From the NCBI GenBank assembly GCA_937907425.1, contig CALCIE010000060.1, positions 1 through 64,000 of the forward strand: a stretch of 64,000 bases of DNA. The letters are read 5' to 3'. This stretch comes from ZC4RG42 sp003242425 (GTDB taxonomy: Bacteria; Pseudomonadota; Gammaproteobacteria; Burkholderiales; SG8-39). Positions within the stretch are counted from its first letter, which is position 1; every line of letters starts with the position of its first letter. The notes beneath the pieces were generated by a model that saw only the letters and a list, made by a program, of their open reading frames with translations, was not told where the DNA came from and ran no database searches. Positions 45,585-55,796 of the stretch are shown piece after piece. The position numbers and the translations under genes are program-made.

Positions 45585-47072
45585 GTGAACGAACTGCTGC
45601 TGTATGGAATCGCGGCCCTGCTGATCGTCGCCGTCTTTTTCGCCTGGCGCGCAGGCGCGCGGGCGGGCGCGCTGGCGGCGCAGCTGGAACAGCTCGGCCG
45701 CGACAACGAACGGCTTGAACGCGAGCTGCGCGAGGGTCTGAGCCAGGCGCGGCGCGAGGCAGCCGAGGCCGCGCGGGCGCAGCGCGAGGAACAGACCAAC
45801 GCTTTCGCCCATATCGGCCAGACGCTCGCCAATCAGCTGGGCAATGCCGCGACCCAGCAGAGCAAGCAGTTGGAAACCTTCGCGCAGCAGTTGAATCTGC
45901 TCACGCAGACCAGCGACGCGCGTTTCGAGGCCTTCCGCAAGGCCGTGGACCAGAAGCTGCAGGACATGGCGCAGCAGCAGCATCTTGCGCGCGAGGAATT
46001 CGCCGCGACGCTGCAGCGTTTTGGCGAATCCCTGACCCGGAGCCTCAATGCGCTCACCGAGGCCAACGAACGGCGCGCCAAGGAATTGCGCGAGGCGGTG
46101 GAGAAGCGTCTCGCCGATCTGCAGCAGGGCAACGAGAAGAAGCTCGAGGAAATGCGCCAGACGGTGGACGAGAAGCTGCACAAGACGCTGGAGCAGCGCC
46201 TGTCCGATTCCTTCCGTCAGGTGAGCGAGCGTCTGGAGCAGGTGCACAAGGGGCTGGGCGAGATGCAGTCGCTCGCCGCGGGCGTGGGCGATCTCAAGCG
46301 CGTGCTGACCAACGTCAAGACGCGCGGCACCTGGGGAGAAATCCAGCTCGGCACCTTGCTCGACCAGCTCATGACGCCGGATCAGTACGAGAAGAACGTC
46401 GCCACCAAGGCCGGCTCGCGCGAGCGCGTGGAATTCGCCATCAAGTTCCCCGGGCGCGAGGGGCTGCCGCTATGGCTGCCCATCGACTGCAAGTTCCCGC
46501 TCGAGGACTACCACCGTCTGCAGGAGGCGCAGGAAGCGGCCAACGCGGAGCTGGTCGAGGCGGCCGCCAAGGCGCTGGAGGAGCGTGTGCGCCAAGAGGC
46601 GCGCAGCATTGCCGAGAAGTACATCGATCCGCCGAACACCACCGATTTCGCGCTGCTCTACCTGCCCATCGAGGGGCTGTACGCCGAAGTGCTGCGCCGG
46701 CCGGGGCTGTTCGAACGCCTGCAGCGCGAATACCGCGTCACGATCTGCGGGCCGACGACGCTCACCGCGATCCTCAACAGCCTGCAAATGGGCTTCCGCA
46801 CGCTGGCGATCGAGAAGCGTTCCAGCGAGGTGTGGGAAATCCTCGGCGCGGTCAAGACCGAGTTCGGCAAGTTCGGCGACGTGCTCGCCAAGACACGCAA
46901 GAAGCTGGAGGAGGCGACCAACACCATCGGCAACGCCGAAACCCGTACGCGCGTGATCGAGCGCAAGCTGCGCAAGGTCGAGGCCCTGCCGCAGGACAAT
47001 GCCGCGCTGCTGCTGGAGCACGCGGTCGGGCTGGACGCCGCCGAGGACGTCGAGACCCTGCCCGAGCGCTGA
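45585..47072 (+). CDS. rmuC: DNA recombination protein RmuC
   Basis: A 495-residue RmuC. An N-terminal membrane helix (LLYGIAALLIVAVFFAWRAG) is followed by a long coiled coil to about residue 220, rich in Gln, Glu and Arg. The nuclease-like domain covers about 230-430 (VKTRGTWGEIQLGTLLDQLM, then LWLPIDCKFPLEDYHRL, then LLYLPIEGLYAEVLRRPGLF). RmuC limits recombination at inverted repeats and, in E. coli, affects genome rearrangements. GTG start after AGGAGATGCACC. Confidence 0.94.
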   Translation: MNELLLYGIAALLIVAVFFAWRAGARAGALAAQLEQLGRDNERLERELREGLSQARREAAEAARAQREEQTNAFAHIGQTLANQLGNAATQQSKQLETFAQQLNLLTQTSDARFEAFRKAVDQKLQDMAQQQHLAREEFAATLQRFGESLTRSLNALTEANERRAKELREAVEKRLADLQQGNEKKLEEMRQTVDEKLHKTLEQRLSDSFRQVSERLEQVHKGLGEMQSLAAGVGDLKRVLTNVKTRGTWGEIQLGTLLDQLMTPDQYEKNVATKAGSRERVEFAIKFPGREGLPLWLPIDCKFPLEDYHRLQEAQEAANAELVEAAAKALEERVRQEARSIAEKYIDPPNTTDFALLYLPIEGLYAEVLRRPGLFERLQREYRVTICGPTTLTAILNSLQMGFRTLAIEKRSSEVWEILGAVKTEFGKFGDVLAKTRKKLEEATNTIGNAETRTRVIERKLRKVEALPQDNAALLLEHAVGLDAAEDVETLPER

Positions 47073-47157
47073 GCCGTCTTCGGGACGCATCCTCCGCCCG
47101 CATTTAACGGCCGGGCGGAGAACTTTTTGCTAGCCAGGCGTCGGCCGCCCGTATCCG

Positions 47158-50100
47158 ATGCGGGCCGGCCCGCATGCCGCGCTGAGGCGGCATAAGGAAC
47201 GGAGAACGATCCTGGCTCGACTCGACCTGCCCGACTCCCGCCGTCTGCGCTGGGTTCCCCTCGTCGTGCTGCTGGTGGGGCTGACCGCCACGGCGCTGGC
47301 GACCTGGCTGCTGGCGCGCAGCGAAGCGGAAGAGGACCGGGTGCGCTTCCTCAACGCGGTCCAGCAGCGCCATGACCGCATCGCCGAACGGCTGGGCGCC
47401 TACATCGCCATGCTACGCGGCGTGGCGGGTTATCTCGCCGCCCATCGCGAACCCGAACCTTACGAGTTCCGCGCCTACGTGGAGGCGCTCGAGCTGCAGG
47501 CGAACTATCCGGGCGTGCAGGGTGTGGGCTACAGCCGGCGGGTGGCGCCGGAAATGGTGGACGCGCTTGAAAGGCGGCAGCGCCGCCAGGGCTATGAAGG
47601 CTTCAAAGTGTGGCCGGATCGTCCGCGCGCCGAATACCACAGCATCGTCTACCTGGAACCCCTGGACCGCCGCAACCGCGCGGCCATCGGCTACGACATG
47701 TACAGCGAGCCGACGCGCGCCGCCGCCATGGCGCGAGCGCGCGATACGGGTGCGCCCGCCGTCAGCGGGCGCGTCACGCTGGTGCAGGATATCGATGCGC
47801 AGAGGCAACCCGGTTTCCTGATCTACGTGCCGGTGTACAACGGACGCGAACCGCCGCGCACCGTGGCGGAGCGCCGCGACCGGCTCGACGGCTTCGCCTA
47901 CAGCCCCCTGCGGGCGGACGATCTGTTCAAGGGCATTTTCGGCACCGAGGCCGCGCCCATGGTCGCCTTCGCCATCTACGACGGGCCGCAGGCCGATCCC
48001 ATGCACCTGCTCTACCGCTCCGCCCCCTGGCCGGAGCAAGCCCTGCGTTTCGCCACCCTGGAAGCCTTCCACGTCGGCGGCCACACCTGGACGGTCGAAT
48101 ACCGCGCCTTGCCCGCGTTCGAAAGCGTATCGGGCAGCGCGCTGGTGCCGGTCGCGCTGTTCGTGGGCATCGTGCTCAGCCTGCTCCTTGCCGGCCTCAG
48201 CTTCATGCAGGCGCACGCCCATGCCGCCTACCGGACGAGCGTGCGGGCGCTGCAGGATTACCGCGAGGCGGTGCGTCACCAGCAGAAGCTCTATCGGCTC
48301 GCGATCGAGCAGGTGCGCGATTACGCCATTTTCCTGGTTTCGCCCGAAGGGGCGATGAGTTCCTGGAACGGCGGCGTGGAGAAAGTGTTCGGCTGGGGCG
48401 AAGGGGAATTCGTCGGCCAGCCGGTCGAAATCACCTTCCCTGACGAGGACAAGCGCTGCGCCGAAGAGGAGTTGCGCATCGCGCGCGAGCAGCACGTGGC
48501 GCGCAACGACCGCTGGCAGGTGCGCAAGGACGGCACGCGCTTCTGGGCGAGTGGGATCACCAACGCGCTGTACGACGAGCAGGGCCGTTTCGTCGGCTAT
48601 CTCAAGGTGATGCGCGATCTCACCGAGTCGCGCGTGCAGCAGCAGCGCATCGAGGCGCAGGAACAGCAACTGCGTCTGATCACCGACACGCTGCCGGTAC
48701 TGATCGCCTATATCGACGCCGAGCAGCGCTACCGCTTCGTCAACCGCGTTTACGGAGAGTGGCTCGGCCTGCCGGCCGAGCGCGTCCTGGGGCGCCGTAT
48801 CCAGGACGTGGTGGACGCCGAGGTGTACGCCCAACTGCGCGAATACGTCGAACGGGCGCTCGCGGGCGAAGCCGTGCAGTACACCTCGCGCCTGACGCTG
48901 GGCGGGCAGGTGCGCGATCTCGCCCACACCTATTCGCCGGATCGCGATGCGCAAGGACGGGTGGTGGGTTTTGCCGCCATGGTGGAAGACATCGGCGCGC
49001 GCAAGCGCGCCGAGGAACGCGCCACCACCATCCTCGAGAGCATCACCGACGCGTTTTTCACCGTGGACCACGAGTGGCGCGTCAGCTACGTCAACCGCCT
49101 GGCCGAACGCATCATGAACCGTACCGCGCGGGGAATCCTGGGGCGCACGCTGTGGGAGCTGTTCCCGGCGCTGCACGGCACCTCCGTCGAGGCCGCCTAC
49201 CGCGCGGCGATGGACCGGCAGACGCCGCTCAGTTTCGAATGGCAGGTTGCGCCGGACGGCTTGTGGCTGGACGTGCGCGCCTATCCTTCGGACGACGGGC
49301 TGTCGGTGTACCTGCGCGACATCACGGCGCAGAAACGTGCGGAAGCCGAGCGCGCCCGCCAGGCCAGCACGCTCGCCTTCATGCTGGAGCTGAACGAGCT
49401 CACCCGTCCGCTCGTCGATCCGGAAGAGATCGCCGCAGCGACCGCCCGCCTGCTCGGCGAGCATCTCGGCATTTCGCGTTGCGCATACGCCGAGTTCGAT
49501 GCCGACGAGGAGCATTTCACCATCACCGGCGACTATCACCGCGACGTGCCGAGCATCGTCGGCCGTTACACCTTGTCGAGTTTCGGGTCCGAAATCGCCG
49601 GTGCGTTACGCGCCGGCCGCATCCATGTGCGCGAGCGCATTGACGATGCCGAGAGCGTGAGCGCCGGAGCGGTGCATCTGGGCACCGAGATCAAGGCCTA
49701 CGTGGCCGTGCCGCTGCACAAGGGCGGCCGGCTCGTGGCGGCGATGGCCGTGCACCATCGCGAACCGCGCAAGTGGAGCAAGGCTGAGATCGAACTCGTG
49801 CGCCTGGTCGCCGCGCGCTGCTGGGAGGCGCTCGAACGTGCGCGGGTGGAACGCAACCTGCGCGAAAGCGAAGAGCGTTTCCGTCAGATGGCGAACAGCA
49901 TTTCGCAACTGGCCTGGATCGCGCGCCCGGACGGCCACATGGAATGGTTCAACCAGCGCTGGTACGACTACACGGGCACCACGCCGGAGCAGATGGCGCA
50001 CGAGGGCTGGCACAAGCTGCTCCACCCGGAAATGCTGCAGGACGTGCTCGAGGCCTACGAAGCCGCCATCACCGAGGGCGAGCCGTTCGAGAAGACCTGT

Positions 50101-51843
50101 CTGCTGCGCGGCGCGGACGGCCGTTATCGCGAATTCCTGTCTCGCGCCGAGCCCGTGCGCGACGCCGCCGGCCGCATCGTGCAGTGGTTCGGCACCTGCA
50201 CCGACATGAGCGGCGCGCGCGACGCCGAAGCGCGTTTCCGCGCGGTGGTGGAGACGACGCCGGAATGCGTGAAGATCATCGCCCGCGACGGCACCATCCG
50301 TTACATGAACGGCGCCGGTCTGGCGATGCTGGGCGCAAGCGGACTGGAGGAGGTGCAGGGCCGGTCCTTGCCCGACTTCCTCGTGCCCGAGCACCGCGCG
50401 GCGTGGTGGCGTCAGCATGCGCGCGTGTGCGAAGGCGAGAAGCTCGTGTGGCAGTTCGAGTTCCTGGACGCGGACGGTTCGCGCCACTGGGTGGAGACGC
50501 ATGCGGTGCCGATCGTCATGGCCGACGGGCAGGTGGCGCATCTGGGCATGACCCGCGACATCAGCACTGCCAAACGCGTCGAGCGCGAGCGCGAGCAGGT
50601 GCTCGCCGCCGAACGCGCCGCGCGCGAGGAAGCCGAGCGCGTGGTGCGCATGAAGGACGAGTTCCTCGCCACACTGAGCCACGAGCTGCGCACGCCCTTG
50701 AGCGCCATGCTTGGCTGGGCGCAACTGCTGCGCCGGCGCAAGCTGAGCCCGGAGGACACGGCCGCGGGGCTGGAGGCGATCGAGCGCAACGCCAAGGCGC
50801 AGCAGAAGCTCATCGAGGATCTGCTCGATATGAGCCGCATCGTCTCCGGCAAGGTGCATCTGGACGTGCAGCCGCTGCGGCTGCCCGAAGTGCTGCACGC
50901 GGCGCTCGACGTGGTGCGGCCGATGGCCGACGCGAAACGCATCAGCATCGAACGCGACGTCGAGCTCGACGTGCCTGCGCTCAACGGCGATCCCGGGCGC
51001 CTGCAGCAGGTGCTGTGGAACCTGCTCACCAATGCCATCAAGTTCACGCCCGCGGGCGGCCGCGTGCGGGTGACGCTGCGTCAGGAGGGCAGCGAACTGA
51101 TGGTGAGCGTGGCGGACAACGGCAGCGGCATTCCGTCCAGTTTCCTGCCCTTCATCTTCGACCGCTTCCGCCAGTTCGACAGTTCCACCACGCGCAAGCA
51201 CGGCGGCCTTGGCCTGGGGCTTTCGATCGTGAAGAGCCTGGTGGAGATGCACGGCGGACGTATACGCGCCGAGAGCCCGGGCGAGGGACAGGGGGCCACC
51301 TTCACCGTGCACCTGCCCATCCCGGCCGTGGCTTCCATGCCGGCGCCGCAGCGCGAGAGCGCGGACGCGGCGCAACCCGCGGACGCGGTCAGCGAAAGCG
51401 AAGCGCCTTCGCTTGCCGGACTGAAGGTACTGATCGTGGACGACGAACCGGATGCGCGCATGCTGTTGCGCCGCATCCTCGCCGAATACGATGCCGAGGT
51501 GCTCGTCGCTTCCAATGCCGACGAAGGCCTGGAGTGCCTCAAGCGCGCCCGGCCGCAGTTGGTGGTGAGCGATATCGGCATGCCGGGCAAGGACGGCTAC
51601 CGCTTCATCAGCGAAGTTCGGGCGCTTCCCCCCGACGCGGGCGGCCGCACGCCGGCGATCGCGCTGACCGCGTTCGCCCGGGAGGAGGACCGGCGGCGCG
51701 CGCTCATGGCGGGATTCCAGTTGCACATCGCCAAACCGGTGGACCCGGTGGCGCTGGTGCTCGCCTGCGCGCGCATCGCGGAAGTGGCGGACGGCGCATC
51801 GCGTGGGAGCGATGCGGCGGCGAAAGGGAAGCGGACGGATTGA
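47158..51843 (+). CDS. Large hybrid sensor kinase (CHASE, PAS array, GAF, REC)
   Basis: A protein of up to 1561 residues. TM1 lies at about 34-53, a CHASE sensor at about 85-290 (VQGVGYSRRVAPEMV, DMYSEPTRAAAMARARDTG), and TM2 at about 328-348. At least three PAS units follow to about 730, a GAF domain at about 745-890, and two more PAS units to about 1145. HisKA has phospho-His in ATLSHELRTPLSAMLGW near 1175. The ATPase shows WNLLTNAIKFTP and DNGSGIP. The C-terminal receiver lies at about 1422-1540, with Asp in VVSDIGMPGKDGY. The start is uncertain: the ribosome-like GGAACGGAG at about 47197 suggests a non-ATG start near 47211. No dedicated output regulator is adjacent. Confidence 0.9.
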   Translation: MRAGPHAALRRHKERRTILARLDLPDSRRLRWVPLVVLLVGLTATALATWLLARSEAEEDRVRFLNAVQQRHDRIAERLGAYIAMLRGVAGYLAAHREPEPYEFRAYVEALELQANYPGVQGVGYSRRVAPEMVDALERRQRRQGYEGFKVWPDRPRAEYHSIVYLEPLDRRNRAAIGYDMYSEPTRAAAMARARDTGAPAVSGRVTLVQDIDAQRQPGFLIYVPVYNGREPPRTVAERRDRLDGFAYSPLRADDLFKGIFGTEAAPMVAFAIYDGPQADPMHLLYRSAPWPEQALRFATLEAFHVGGHTWTVEYRALPAFESVSGSALVPVALFVGIVLSLLLAGLSFMQAHAHAAYRTSVRALQDYREAVRHQQKLYRLAIEQVRDYAIFLVSPEGAMSSWNGGVEKVFGWGEGEFVGQPVEITFPDEDKRCAEEELRIAREQHVARNDRWQVRKDGTRFWASGITNALYDEQGRFVGYLKVMRDLTESRVQQQRIEAQEQQLRLITDTLPVLIAYIDAEQRYRFVNRVYGEWLGLPAERVLGRRIQDVVDAEVYAQLREYVERALAGEAVQYTSRLTLGGQVRDLAHTYSPDRDAQGRVVGFAAMVEDIGARKRAEERATTILESITDAFFTVDHEWRVSYVNRLAERIMNRTARGILGRTLWELFPALHGTSVEAAYRAAMDRQTPLSFEWQVAPDGLWLDVRAYPSDDGLSVYLRDITAQKRAEAERARQASTLAFMLELNELTRPLVDPEEIAAATARLLGEHLGISRCAYAEFDADEEHFTITGDYHRDVPSIVGRYTLSSFGSEIAGALRAGRIHVRERIDDAESVSAGAVHLGTEIKAYVAVPLHKGGRLVAAMAVHHREPRKWSKAEIELVRLVAARCWEALERARVERNLRESEERFRQMANSISQLAWIARPDGHMEWFNQRWYDYTGTTPEQMAHEGWHKLLHPEMLQDVLEAYEAAITEGEPFEKTCLLRGADGRYREFLSRAEPVRDAAGRIVQWFGTCTDMSGARDAEARFRAVVETTPECVKIIARDGTIRYMNGAGLAMLGASGLEEVQGRSLPDFLVPEHRAAWWRQHARVCEGEKLVWQFEFLDADGSRHWVETHAVPIVMADGQVAHLGMTRDISTAKRVEREREQVLAAERAAREEAERVVRMKDEFLATLSHELRTPLSAMLGWAQLLRRRKLSPEDTAAGLEAIERNAKAQQKLIEDLLDMSRIVSGKVHLDVQPLRLPEVLHAALDVVRPMADAKRISIERDVELDVPALNGDPGRLQQVLWNLLTNAIKFTPAGGRVRVTLRQEGSELMVSVADNGSGIPSSFLPFIFDRFRQFDSSTTRKHGGLGLGLSIVKSLVEMHGGRIRAESPGEGQGATFTVHLPIPAVASMPAPQRESADAAQPADAVSESEAPSLAGLKVLIVDDEPDARMLLRRILAEYDAEVLVASNADEGLECLKRARPQLVVSDIGMPGKDGYRFISEVRALPPDAGGRTPAIALTAFAREEDRRRALMAGFQLHIAKPVDPVALVLACARIAEVADGASRGSDAAAKGKRTD

Positions 51844-51873
51844 CGGACGCGGGACGGCGGCGCGAAGCGCGGT

Positions 51874-53163
51874 CTAGACCAGACCGTCCATCACCTGCAC
51901 GCTTACCAGTTCGCCCGGTTGCACGCTGCCGCGCTCGTGTTCCAGCACGATGAAACAATTCGCTTCCGACATGGAGCGCAACACGCCCGAGCCTTGGGAG
52001 CCGGTGACGCGCACCTGCCAGCGGCCGCCCTCGCAGTACAGGATGCCGCGCTGGAATTCGGTGCGGCCGGGGCGTTTGCGCATCGCGCTGGCACAGGGCA
52101 CTTGCAAAAGCGGCACGCGGAAATCGCCGCCGCGGCCCGCGAGCGTGAAGAGCGCGTCGCGCACGAACTGATAGAAGGTCACCATCACCGCGACCGGGTT
52201 TCCGGGCAGGCCGAAGAACCAGGCTTTGCCGATCCGGCCGAAGGCCATCGGCCGTCCCGGTTTCATGGCGATTTTCCAGAACAGCACTTCGCCGAGGCGC
52301 TCCAGCAGTTCGCGCGTGTAATCCGCTTCGCCCACCGAGACGCCGCCGGAAGTGATGACCACGTCGGCGTGCGCGCTCGCCTGCAGGAACGCCTGCTCCA
52401 GACTCGCGCGGTCGTCGCGCACCACGCCCATGTCGATCAGCTCCGCCCCCATGCGCGCGAGCATGCCGTAGAGCGTGTAGCGGTTGGAGTCGTAGACCTC
52501 GCCTTCCTTCAGCACCGAACCCACCGAGGCGAGCTCGTCGCCGGTGGAGAAGAAGGCCACGCGCAGGCGGCGCCGCACCGCCACTTCCGCCATGCCGAGC
52601 GAGGCCATCAGGCCCAGCTCTGCGGGACGTACCAGGGTGCCCGCCTTAAGCGCCGGTTTGCCAGAGGCGAGGTCTTCGCCCGCGCTGCGGACGTTCTGGC
52701 CCGGCTTTTCGCCCGGCGGCACGATCACGACGTCGCCGTCGCGGTCCACCACTTCCTGGATGACCACCGTGTCGGTGCCGCGCGGCATGACCGCGCCGGT
52801 CATGATGCGCACGCACTCGCCGGGCTTCACTTCGCCTTCGTAGGCGCGGCCGGCGTAGGCCACGCCCACTTCGCGCAGGCGCGTCTCGCAATCCGGCTTC
52901 AGGTCCGCGCCGCGCAGCGCATAGCCGTCCATCGCCGAGTTGTCGTGCGCAGGCACGTCGATGGGGGAGATCACGTCTTCGGCCAGGATGCGGCCCAGGC
53001 TGCTGCGCACCGCGACGCGCTCCACGCCCTCGATGGGCGAGAGACAGGCGAGAATGGCTTCGCGCGCCTTCTCGACCGTGAGCGCGTCGGGGTCGTAATC
53101 GTCCATGCAGCTGATGATTTTCTTTTTGATGTCGTTCATGGCGTCACCGTTGCTGTGCGTCAT
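51874..53163 (-). CDS. moeA: Molybdopterin molybdenumtransferase MoeA
   Basis: A 429-residue enzyme that inserts molybdate into adenylated molybdopterin. Seen: SPIDVPAHDNSAMDGYA, VRIMTGAVMPRGTDTVVIQE, VAFFSTGDEL, DSNRYTLYGML, the MPT-binding VVITSGGVSVGEADYT, and MKPGRPMAFG with WFFGLPGNPVAVMVTF. The ATG chosen overlaps the mobA stop (ATGA); an internal ATG eight codons later, before NDIKKKI, is also possible. It is the last gene of moaA-fdhD-mobA-moeA. Confidence 0.96.
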   Translation of the reverse strand: MTHSNGDAMNDIKKKIISCMDDYDPDALTVEKAREAILACLSPIEGVERVAVRSSLGRILAEDVISPIDVPAHDNSAMDGYALRGADLKPDCETRLREVGVAYAGRAYEGEVKPGECVRIMTGAVMPRGTDTVVIQEVVDRDGDVVIVPPGEKPGQNVRSAGEDLASGKPALKAGTLVRPAELGLMASLGMAEVAVRRRLRVAFFSTGDELASVGSVLKEGEVYDSNRYTLYGMLARMGAELIDMGVVRDDRASLEQAFLQASAHADVVITSGGVSVGEADYTRELLERLGEVLFWKIAMKPGRPMAFGRIGKAWFFGLPGNPVAVMVTFYQFVRDALFTLAGRGGDFRVPLLQVPCASAMRKRPGRTEFQRGILYCEGGRWQVRVTGSQGSGVLRSMSEANCFIVLEHERGSVQPGELVSVQVMDGLV

Positions 53164-53750
53164 GCGCGCTGTTCGTGCTCGCGCAGTTCCTCGCGTGTGT
53201 TGATGTTGCTGAAGGCCTCGGCCTCGTCGTCGAAAGGCACTTCGACGACCTTGAGCGTGGCGTACCAGGCGTCGATCTTGCGCCCGCCGTTTTGCAGAAA
53301 AGCTTCCAGGTGCGGCAGTACCGCCGTGCGCACCAGCGCGAACACCGGATGCGGCTGGTCGCCGGTCTTGGCTACCGCAAGGTCGGCATTCGCCTCGGTC
53401 GCGGCGCGATGGAGACGCGCCTGCAGGTCCATGGGCAGGAAGGGCGAATCGCAGGGCACCGTCAGCACGTAGGGCCGCGCGGCGCGCTTCAGTCCCGCGT
53501 GCAGGCCGGCGAGGGGACCCGCAAAACCGCCGATCTCGTCGCCGAACACCGGATGACCGTAACGCGCATACACCTCCTGGTTCTGGTTGGCGTTGATGAG
53601 GATGTCGGCCACCTGCGGCGCGAGCCGTTCCAGCACCCATTCCACCATCGGCCGCTCGCGCAGCAATTGCAGGCCCTTGTCCACGCCGCCCATGCGGCGG
53701 CCCTGGCCGCCGGCCAGGACGAGTCCGGTGGTGTCGTTCACGCCGTTCAC
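53160..53750 (-). CDS. mobA: Molybdenum cofactor guanylyltransferase MobA
   Basis: A 196-residue enzyme that adds GMP to the cofactor, giving the bis-MGD form used by formate dehydrogenase. The nucleotide-binding start is GLVLAGGQGRRMGGVDKGL; further marks are VFGDEIGGFAGPLAGL and VLTVPCDSPFLP. A GTG start overlaps the fdhD stop in GTGA, so the gene is coupled to fdhD. The bis-MGD requirement of the FDH in this locus explains the linkage. Confidence 0.95.
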   Translation of the reverse strand: MNGVNDTTGLVLAGGQGRRMGGVDKGLQLLRERPMVEWVLERLAPQVADILINANQNQEVYARYGHPVFGDEIGGFAGPLAGLHAGLKRAARPYVLTVPCDSPFLPMDLQARLHRAATEANADLAVAKTGDQPHPVFALVRTAVLPHLEAFLQNGGRKIDAWYATLKVVEVPFDDEAEAFSNINTREELREHEQRA

Positions 53751-54583
53751 GCCAGCATCGTCGGCATGCTGGTCTTGAGGAACCGATGCCGGCCGGTGAA
53801 GAGCAGATAGTGCTTGTTGTAGGCGCGGCCGAACATGGTCATGTTGACCTTGTTCGCCACTTCCCAGCCCATGCGCGTGAGGCCAGAGCGCGAGACGAGG
53901 AAAGGAATGCGCATCTGCGCCGCCTTGATCACCATTTCCGAGGTGAGGCGGCCCGTGGTGTAGAAGATCTTGTCGGAGCCGTCCACGTCGTCGAGCCACA
54001 TCTGCCCGGCGATGGCGTCGACGGCGTTGTGGCGGCCGACGTCCTCGATGAAATAGATCACTTCGCTCGCACCGTCGCCGTTGGTGAGGAGCGCGCAGCC
54101 GTGCACCGCACCCGCGGCCTTGTACACCGTCTCGCGCTTGCGCACCGCGTCGAGCGCCGCCCACAGCGTGTCTTCGCGCAGTTGCACGTCGTCGCGCAGC
54201 CTGATGCTGTCGATTTCCTCCATCAGATCGCCGAACACCGTGCCCTGGCCGCAGCCGGTGGTGACGGTGCGTTTCTCCATCTTACGGTCGAGGTCGGCGA
54301 TGCCCTGACGCGTGGTGACAGCGACCGAGTTGGTCTCCCAGTCGACCTGCACCGCGGCGATCTCGTCGATCGAACGTACCAGCCGCTGGTTGCGCAGATA
54401 GCCGATGGCGAGCGCTTCCGGCGCCTGGCCCAGGGTCATGAGCGTCAGGATCTCGCGCTTGTCGAGGTAGAGCGTGAGCGGATTCTCGCCGGCGATGGAA
54501 GTGCGCAGCACTTCGCCGAACTCGTTCATCGCCTCAACCTCGAACGTGAGCGGACAGGTGGCGTGCGTGATGCTCGGTTTCAT
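53747..54583 (-). CDS. fdhD: Formate dehydrogenase sulfurtransferase FdhD
   Basis: A 278-residue protein that passes sulfur from a cysteine desulfurase to the molybdenum cofactor before it enters FDH. Conserved parts are GENPLTLYLDKREILTLMTL, GYLRNQRLV, VTTGCGQGTVFG with a key Cys (the family often has CxxC; here TGCGQG keeps one), VHGCALL, DVGRHNAVDAI, TTGRLTSEMVIKAA and VSRSG. Its place beside the FDH genes fits the role. Confidence 0.96.
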   Translation of the reverse strand: MKPSITHATCPLTFEVEAMNEFGEVLRTSIAGENPLTLYLDKREILTLMTLGQAPEALAIGYLRNQRLVRSIDEIAAVQVDWETNSVAVTTRQGIADLDRKMEKRTVTTGCGQGTVFGDLMEEIDSIRLRDDVQLREDTLWAALDAVRKRETVYKAAGAVHGCALLTNGDGASEVIYFIEDVGRHNAVDAIAGQMWLDDVDGSDKIFYTTGRLTSEMVIKAAQMRIPFLVSRSGLTRMGWEVANKVNMTMFGRAYNKHYLLFTGRHRFLKTSMPTMLA

Positions 54584-54610
54584 GGCTTTCCCGTGTCGGG
54601 GCGGAGCGCG

Positions 54611-55696
54611 CTATCCGCCGATGTAGGACATCTCGATTTTCTGCATGCGCGCCGTTTCCTTGGTGCGAATCTCGGAATAGCGATCGCTGCGCGCCTGCCA
54701 GATGGCGGCGATGGCGTCGGCGATTTCCTCGTCGCTCGCGCCGCCGCGCAGCAGCGCGCGGAAGTCGTAGCCGGCGCTGGCGAACAGACAGGTGTAGAGC
54801 TTGCCTTCGGTCGACAGCCGCGCGCGCGTGCAGGTACCGCAGAAGGCCTGCGTCACCGAGGAGATGACGCCGATCTCGCCGCCGCCGTCGCGATAGCGCC
54901 AGCGTTGCGCGACCTCGCCCTCGTAGTTCGGGTCGATGGGCTCCAGCGGCATTTCGGCGTCGATGCGGCGGATCACTTCGGCCGAGGGCACCACGTCGTC
55001 CATGCGCCAGCCGTTGGTGGCGCCCACGTCCATGAATTCGATGAAGCGCAGGATGTGCCCGCTGCCCTTGAAACGGCGCGCCATGTCGACGATGCAATGA
55101 TCGTTGACGCCGCGTTTCACCACCATGTTGATCTTGACCGGCGTGAGACCCGCGGCCGCGGCCGCCTCGATGCCTTCCAGCACCTTGGCGACCGGGAATT
55201 CGACGTCATTGATGGCCTGGAACACCGCGTCGTCGAGCGAATCGAGGCTCACGGTGACGCGATCGAGCCCCGCGTCCTTGAGCGCGCGCGCTTTGCGCGC
55301 GAGCAGGGAGCCGTTGGTGGTGAGCGTGAGCTCCAGACCGCCGATGTCCGCCAGCATTTCGATCAGGCGTTCGATGTTGCGGCGGAGCAGCGGCTCGCCC
55401 CCGGTCAGCCGGATCTTGCGCACGCCATGCTGCTTGAACAGCCGCGCGAGCCGCACGATCTCCTCGAACGTCAGCACTTCCGAGTGCGGCAGGAAGGGGT
55501 GGTCCTTGCCGAAGACCTCCTTCGGCATGCAATAGGTGCAGCGAAAGTTGCAGCGGTCGGTGACCGAGATGCGCAGGTCGTGCAGGCGCCGCTGGCGCGT
55601 ATCGCGCAAAGGTTCGCCGGGCGCGCGCAATACCCGCGCGCGCGGTATGGTCTTGTCGCGCCGGATATCGCGGATGGGAATGACTCGATTGCTCAT
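54611..55696 (-). CDS. moaA: GTP 3',8-cyclase MoaA
   Basis: A 361-residue radical SAM enzyme that starts molybdopterin synthesis from GTP. The N-terminal cluster motif is CNFRCTYC, followed by the SAM-binding IRLTGGEPLLRRN. The C-terminal second cluster has CGTCTRARLSTEGKLYTC. The protein ends with the conserved SYIGG. An unusual 38-residue Arg-rich leader precedes the core (IPIRDIRRDKTIPRARVLRA). It heads the minus-strand moco operon and is divergent from DUF3305. Confidence 0.97.
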   Translation of the reverse strand: MSNRVIPIRDIRRDKTIPRARVLRAPGEPLRDTRQRRLHDLRISVTDRCNFRCTYCMPKEVFGKDHPFLPHSEVLTFEEIVRLARLFKQHGVRKIRLTGGEPLLRRNIERLIEMLADIGGLELTLTTNGSLLARKARALKDAGLDRVTVSLDSLDDAVFQAINDVEFPVAKVLEGIEAAAAAGLTPVKINMVVKRGVNDHCIVDMARRFKGSGHILRFIEFMDVGATNGWRMDDVVPSAEVIRRIDAEMPLEPIDPNYEGEVAQRWRYRDGGGEIGVISSVTQAFCGTCTRARLSTEGKLYTCLFASAGYDFRALLRGGASDEEIADAIAAIWQARSDRYSEIRTKETARMQKIEMSYIGG

Positions 55697-55796
55697 GGCG
55701 CCTCGGCACCGCATTTGTACAAGGCCATGCCGCCGTGCTTGCTTCGCTTTGTGCACTGGAGGATCATGACCGCCACCGCCATTTTAAGCCACGGGC

